Shown here in pieces: positions 61,948-64,000 of a stretch of DNA of 64,000 bases. The stretch is from contig CATXKN010000002.1 of the NCBI GenBank assembly GCA_958370785.1, positions 287,402 through 351,401 of the forward strand, written 5' to 3'. The notes under the pieces were generated by a model. That model saw nothing but the letters and a program-made list of their open reading frames with translations. It ran no database searches and was not told the origin of the DNA. A program made the position numbers and the translations under genes. Origin of the DNA: an uncultured Collinsella sp. Its GTDB lineage: Bacteria > Actinomycetota > Coriobacteriia > Coriobacteriales > Coriobacteriaceae. Every line of letters begins with the position of its first letter. The first letter of the stretch is position 1.

Positions 61948-62832
61948 TTATTTGTCCGTGTTAGCAGACGAGCTATGTGAGGGGACGACGACCTTGGACG
62001 GCTGCACGAGCGACTCGTCGTGCGCAGCAACCGCGGGGACGCTTGCCCCATCGCTTTTAGCCTTGGTGGATTCGGAACGCGCGATCTCCTCATCGAGTGC
62101 ATCGATGTCAGCGTCCTCGACCACGGCGTTGAGCGACTCAAAGACACGGTTCTTAAGGAGCGCGGTGTGCACACCCTCGGTGAGGTCGTGCAGCTTCTTA
62201 AAAGCGCGCTCGAGCTTGGCGTCGCGCTCGTCATCGGAAGTATCCATGCCGAGCATGCTCACGAGAACCTGCTCAAACATCGAAGACTCGCGGTTTGCCG
62301 ACGATACGTACTGTCGCAGGTTACGCGGCTCAATGTGGAAGCGCGACAGCTCCGAGCAGTAACGGATAATCGGGAAATCTCGGCCATCGACGAGCTCACG
62401 GTTCTGTGGGCTCTTGATGATGCGGATAAGATCGTTCTCGGCAAGGGAGCGGATAAACGAAATCTCAACACCGAGCATGTCGGGAATGGTCTCGATGGGA
62501 TGCAGCTTTTGCTTGGTTTCCTTGGGCTCCGTCTTAAGCGGAACATCGGACAGAAGACCCACCTCGTAAGCCAAAGTGGACAGGTCCGTTGCGTTTTCCA
62601 AGCGCTGTTTAATGACGTTGAGCGGCATGTAGCGGGTCTTCTGCAGGTGCAGGATGACCTCGAGACGATCAACGTCTTCCTTGGAGTACTGGCGATACCC
62701 CTTAGGCGTACGATGAGGGGTGATGAGCCCCTCATCTTCTAGAAATCTAATTTTTGAGTTCGATAGATCGGGGTATGCGCCTCGAAGTAGATTGACGACC
62801 TGGCCGATACTCAGATAATTGCGTTCGGCCAT
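61948..62832 (-). CDS. MerR-family regulator (FtsR-like), partner of the FHA gene
   Basis: 294 residues. The N-terminal MerR helix-turn-helix is clear (YLSIGQVVNLL, SKIRFLEDEGLITPHRTPKGYRQYS), followed by a middle helical domain and a Ser/Ala/Glu tail that is probably disordered. It is longer than classic MerR proteins (about 130) and similar in layout to actinobacterial FtsR (Rv1828), which activates ftsZ. It lies beside a GarA-like FHA gene, as Rv1828 lies beside garA. Confidence 0.85.
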   Translation of the reverse strand: MAERNYLSIGQVVNLLRGAYPDLSNSKIRFLEDEGLITPHRTPKGYRQYSKEDVDRLEVILHLQKTRYMPLNVIKQRLENATDLSTLAYEVGLLSDVPLKTEPKETKQKLHPIETIPDMLGVEISFIRSLAENDLIRIIKSPQNRELVDGRDFPIIRYCSELSRFHIEPRNLRQYVSSANRESSMFEQVLVSMLGMDTSDDERDAKLERAFKKLHDLTEGVHTALLKNRVFESLNAVVEDADIDALDEEIARSESTKAKSDGASVPAVAAHDESLVQPSKVVVPSHSSSANTDK

Positions 62833-62835
62833 TAC

Positions 62836-63270
62836 CTACTCACCGGTTTCGATGCGCTCCGGCGTGCTCTCGTGGTAGATGAGCGTGAACGTACCGATCT
62901 GAACGGAAGAACCGTCGTGCAGCGGAGCACCGTTGACGATAGCACCATCGACCCAGGTGCCGTTGAGCGAACCCAGGTCCTCGATGCGGGCTCCCAGACC
63001 CTCGCGAATAATGCGTGCGTGGCTGCGCGAGACAGTCATGTCGTTGAGGAAGATACCGTTCGCGGGATCACGGCCGATGGTTGTCACGTCGTCCTCGAGC
63101 TCGAAGGCAGCACCGGTCTGCGGACCCTTGACGATGGACAGAACCGGAGCGGTGATGCGCACGTTGGCCATAAGGTCGGGAACGGTGACATCGCTCGAAG
63201 GAACACGGAAAACGCAGGTAGCGTCCGCAGTCTTATCGTTCTGAGGCATATTGTTAACCTTGTTGTCCAT
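62836..63270 (-). CDS. FHA-domain protein, GarA-like
   Basis: 144 residues. An FHA domain at about 45-135, with TIGRDPANGIFLNDMTVSRSHA holding the conserved phosphothreonine-binding Arg and Ser, and SLNGTWVDG. The N-terminal tail has DATCVFR, which lines up with ETTSVFR of GarA, including the Thr phosphorylated by PknB (Thr18 here). In mycobacteria GarA blocks 2-oxoglutarate dehydrogenase when unphosphorylated. Three bases upstream of the MerR gene. Confidence 0.88.
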   Translation of the reverse strand: MDNKVNNMPQNDKTADATCVFRVPSSDVTVPDLMANVRITAPVLSIVKGPQTGAAFELEDDVTTIGRDPANGIFLNDMTVSRSHARIIREGLGARIEDLGSLNGTWVDGAIVNGAPLHDGSSVQIGTFTLIYHESTPERIETGE

Positions 63271-63335
63271 GACAACCCCTATCTAACGCGGACGTGCCGC
63301 AAAAAATGTACCGTACGTAATCATACCCCAACGAC

Positions 63336-64000
63336 TTAGTCTTCGATTTCGGGGTTAAGAAAGTCGATGTCCTCGTCCTCGGGATGCGCGATGGCCTGTT
63401 TAATGGCCACCCCTCCCTTAATGGAATAGATGACAGCGGTGAGCATGGAGAAGATGACGCCGCCGTATACAAAGAAGATGCCGAGGGGCACCGAGCTGCC
63501 GTTGAGGCCTGGGAATGCCGTGAACGTGGCGGGCAGCAGATGCCAGCCGTCGATGACGGGGAACCCAAGCAGCATGAGCGAGAAGCCGGTCATGAGCAGT
63601 GCCGTGGCAATCTTGCCGGGAAAGACAACATCGATGGGGCGCCGGTGGTAGTGACGCACGATGAGCGTGCCGATGCCTAGGTAGATATCGCGGCCGATAA
63701 TGAGCACGCAGACCCAGATGGGAAGCTCGCCGCGGACCACGAGACCCAGCACACCGGTAAACAGCAGCGCACGGTCGCAGATGGGATCCATTACCTTGCC
63801 GAGCCACGAGACCGTTTTGGTCATACGGGCAATCTGGCCGTCCATCCAGTCGGTGGAAGCCGCGATGGCATAGATGACAATGGCGACGACACGGTTGTTG
63901 TCCGTCACAAACAGGTACAGGAAGACGAGCGTGAGGACCAGGCGCGTAAAGGTGATGAAATTGGAGATCGTAAAGATCTTATTCGACGGGTAATCGGAAG
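63336..64000 (-). CDS. CDP-alcohol phosphatidyltransferase (5' end cut by window)
   Basis: About 221 residues are visible and the frame is open to the window edge, so the N-terminus is missing. The family motif DWMDGQIAR then G-KVMDPICDR is complete, and ISNFITFTRL near the visible start is typical. Several membrane helices. Whether it makes phosphatidylglycerol phosphate, phosphatidylinositol or another lipid is not decidable; a true PgsA-like gene is at 42423-43061. pgsA, FHA and MerR together repeat an actinobacterial block. Confidence 0.85.
   Translation of the reverse strand, partial: SDYPSNKIFTISNFITFTRLVLTLVFLYLFVTDNNRVVAIVIYAIAASTDWMDGQIARMTKTVSWLGKVMDPICDRALLFTGVLGLVVRGELPIWVCVLIIGRDIYLGIGTLIVRHYHRRPIDVVFPGKIATALLMTGFSLMLLGFPVIDGWHLLPATFTAFPGLNGSSVPLGIFFVYGGVIFSMLTAVIYSIKGGVAIKQAIAHPEDEDIDFLNPEIED

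Overview
The window is a dense, GC-rich bacterial chromosome segment that best fits an actinobacterium of the class Coriobacteriia, probably Collinsella or a close relative. This is inferred from content, not from a database match. Actinobacterial signatures are the mIHF-type integration host factor, the lexA / LysM protein / nrdR block, and the FHA / MerR / CDP-alcohol phosphotransferase block. They are mixed with traits more usual in Firmicutes: a PyrR-type attenuator, RNase Y with RNase J, SpoVS, a DUF1836 protein and a processive lipid glucosyltransferase. AdhE suggests a fermentative anaerobe. No tRNA, rRNA or CRISPR array was recognised.

Layout. 1-2.5 kb: adhE (cut by the window edge) and rpmB on the minus strand. 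2.6-8.3 kb: the pyrimidine operon pyrR-pyrB-pyrC-pyrK-pyrD-pyrF behind a three-hairpin attenuator. 8.4-15.5 kb: mihF-gmk-rpoZ-thiI, then comEA-comEC-holA-rpsT. 15.6-27.1 kb: lepA, a tRNA-dihydrouridine synthase, hemW, two adjacent J-protein genes (one with membrane helices replacing its C-terminal domain), mtaB, phoH, ybeY, dgkA, era, recO. 27.2-29.9 kb: rpsO and pnp.

30.2-34.15 kb is the accessory region. It is a 3.95-kb mobile element bounded by 29-bp imperfect inverted repeats (24/29). It carries an IS1595-type transposase gene broken by an in-frame amber codon and by loss of a zinc-ligand cysteine, an orphan RelB/DinJ-type antitoxin-like gene, and an 831-residue single-chain restriction-modification protein (nuclease + N6-methylase + specificity domain). 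A 10-bp sequence recurs at the transposase promoter (as an inverted pair) and just before the antitoxin-like gene, which suggests common control. Two copies of a structured repeat (family A), in opposite orientation, lie just outside the element.

34.5-43.6 kb: rnj, ftsK, a RodZ-like gene, yajQ family, rimO, pgsA, cinA C-terminal domain. 43.7-45.7 kb: recA-recX, with a LexA box inside the recA promoter spacer and an 11-bp repeat array upstream. 45.9-52.7 kb: rny, an unnamed GHKL ATPase, spoVS, miaB, miaA, hflX. 52.6-55.5 kb: the SOS hub, with lexA and an acyltransferase gene on one strand and a LysM membrane protein, nrdR and dut on the other, separated by three LexA boxes. 55.55-55.98 kb: a cluster of palindromic repeats (family B). 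56-64 kb: a lipid glycosyltransferase, trxB, DUF1836, DegV, an NlpC/P60 hydrolase, apt, MerR, a GarA-like FHA protein and a partial CDP-alcohol phosphotransferase.

The most unusual items are the restriction-modification transposon, the two self-complementary repeat families, the membrane-embedded J-protein, the recA/comEA upstream repeats, and a 15-bp motif shared by the DUF1836 and degV upstream regions.
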